Assembly (NCBI GenBank): GCA_935421135.1
Contig: OW285197.1
Location: forward strand, 3,376,568 to 3,440,567
Length of the DNA stretch: 64,000 bases
Reading direction: 5' to 3'
DNA from: Bugulina stolonifera
Lineage: Eukaryota; Bryozoa; Gymnolaemata; Cheilostomatida; Bugulidae
Shown piece after piece: positions 51,701-54,700 of the stretch. The first letter of the stretch is position 1; the number at the start of each line of letters is the position of its first letter. The notes under the pieces are model-generated. The model searched no databases and had not been told where the DNA came from. It saw only the letters and a list, made by a program, of their open reading frames with translations. A program made the position numbers and the translations under genes.

Positions 51701-54700
51701 ATATATGTACTTCATATGAGCCAGTATGATACATTGGTTGGAAGTAGAGCGCATGGTATTGTTGGTTTGTGCCATTACTAAGGAATGACACAAGGTCAAT
51801 AAGGGTTACAGTGGGTCATCAGAAATTATTATGTACACTACCTCACCAGGTAGGGACAGCCCACTACAATGTTGCACTATGCTCAAAAAAAGTCATCAAG
51901 GATTTTGGCCCAGATGATCAATCTGCAGGCTTCTCCCAATGCACATGTACATATATACTTACTAACACTAAGGCATGATTGTACAGGGTCGTCATCTACA
52001 TTCACACATAAATACTGACTATGCTGTATAAAACACTGTCTTTGTGTGCTGTATATATTCCAAACTGCGCTTCGGACAAATCTGAGATTATTGTTGATCG
52101 CAAAGAGTTGAAGACATGCACTTCCATGATTTACAATGTATATCAAATGACTATTACATTTCATATAGCATTTTTGTCAAAGCAAGAAGCAAGCATCAAA
52201 CTGGTTCATGGTGTAGATTGGGGCATGTACATGTACAGTGTAGGTGAATATAATATGTATGTGTACGGTGTACATGTACAATGTACAAGTTGTGTAGGTA
52301 GAAAGTAAAGTCTTATTTCATGGGACAACACAACACATTTATGTACATGATGTACAATAATGTACATGTAATTGCGCATTGTCAAGTTGCATTACAATCA
52401 TGCACCTACGCACAAACCTTTAAGATCTCACAGACACATTCTGTAGATTAATAAATAATCTGACACCTACCTCTTTCGTAAGGTGGATATACCCATACGA
52501 CAGGATTTCATATGCAACTCTAGAAGAGATGTTGGTAAGTTACTAATCTCCTTCAGTGGTCTGTTGTATGAAATATCCAGTTTCTTGAGATTAGTCAGCT
52601 GAGACATACTGTAATAATATACATTTACATCTGACTGGGTTATTTGAGCATCACGATATTACACTGCAAGTAGTATCAAGTCAAACAGTGATCAAATGCA
52701 TACCCAATCCTTACTCTACTGCTATAAATGTTATATTTATACATTACATTTAAAAGTTCAATAGCAACCCGACAGTCAGTGGATATATGGATTTACAATG
52801 AATAATTTTTGCACAAAGTAGCGTGGATTTCGGTTACACAACAATTTGCGGCCAGATAATAATGATTACTCATTCACATTATGAGTTCAAAATGCATATT
52901 ATAATGACAATTATACATGTACATTTCGGTATATTTATAATACGTAAAGTACTGTCTAACTTCACAGCATAGTGTAGTATAAGAGATATACAATCCTCTA
53001 ATTTAACCAAGATACAAGTACATCAGATATACTAACTAAGATGTTTATACCTACCTCTGAGGTAAGGTGGATATACCACAGTCACTCATATACAACCCTG
53101 CAGTCCTACCCATGCCTCGCCCCGCCTCGAGCGGTAGACGCGCTACGCGGGTGCACCCTACACCCCACCATCCGCGATCCCCCGTACCCTCCTCCATTAG
53201 CCCGTCTCCTCCTCTCAACCCATCGCAACTCCTGCTCCCCACCGAGCCCCCGCTCGAACCGCGACGAATTTGAGCAATGAAACCATGGAATTAAAGTTAA
53301 TATAATCTTGTGCATATTTATTGGATTAGATATCGCATAACTTAATTGCTAAATCTGGAATTTAAGGATTCAATTTGGTTGTAGGATGTCATGTCTTGCA
53401 GCTTATACTTTTAATCCAAGATCACTAATGTTTTAAGGATTATTTTCCCTGAACTTGACGCTCAAAATTTCACGTTTTTATGAGAAAGTACAAAATATAA
53501 TGTATAATATTTAAATCCGAACTTTGTATTTAAATACATTTTGTCAAAAAAGACGTGAAAATTTAAACGTTAGGCTCAGGGGAAAAAAACCCAGAAAACT
53601 GATTAGCACATAAATTCTGCACTATTAGTAGCATGTTTTTGTAAAGCATAACCAGACTACTCAAGCTTGTCTTGCACTCTCAACTAAATGAGAATACTTG
53701 GAGAATTGGACGTCCCAATCTGCTATTCAAAGTGCACTATTAAAAAGGAACATGTGAGACAGAGTTTCGTACAAAACTCAAATAGTTGGAGAGAACTGAT
53801 AGAAAGGTGGAAGTCGTGGTGATAAACAACAATGGACGGCTAGCCTATTTACTAGATAATATGCTGTAACAGCCGACCATCCAGAATATTGAGTTAATAT
53901 CATACCACATTGTCAATATTACTGCTGACTACTGTATGGTTTATTATACTCGACTATACAGTGCATGCATCAGTTAGCTTTGGTGCTCCAAAGTTTACCA
54001 TGGAGCATCCATGCCGTAGGGCATTAGTACTATGTACAATGATACACTACCCAGCATTACAGCATTACACAGTACATTTTCATTTTGTACAAGTTTAATG
54101 AGTTTAATTGATGATACAAGACTCGGTTGCTTGTTTAATGAAGCAACACCCCTATCCACGCCGCAAATAAAGATAAATGCAATTTGTAGCTAATTTGATA
54201 TGAACCTTTCAGATTTGTCAATAAAAATACAAAATACCACTAGCCAACACGTTTTTGGATGAATTATAGGCATAGAAGCTTGGGAACATACTTAATGTTC
54301 GAATATTGATATACTGTATCGCAGAAAAGGTTTGCTGTTGTACACGCACAATAGCGCAATCATAAATTTAAACCGAATACCTACATGTACTTACCAGTTC
54401 AAGCCTTTGAATAAAACATCGTACATTGTACATTGTACATATGCAATAGTAAATTCATAAATATTGATGATGAGTGGTTACCTACCAGTTGAGGTTTTCT
54501 GTACGAAGCATTGTCAAGCTCTGCACTTGAGGAACAATTTCCACTAAAGAAGGAGTCATATCTCCCTCAACCATCAGATGTGTAATGACATTACTCCCTA
54601 CTTTGTTGAGTATTTCTGATTTACTGAATACTCTTGTTCGTTCACCGACAATATTCCCATCATATGTCTTTCTACGAGGATGCAACAAATGGTATTTAAT

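Noticed and set aside
53051..53315. Frames through the GC-rich segment
   Set aside because: Low-complexity frames produced by GC-rich composition.
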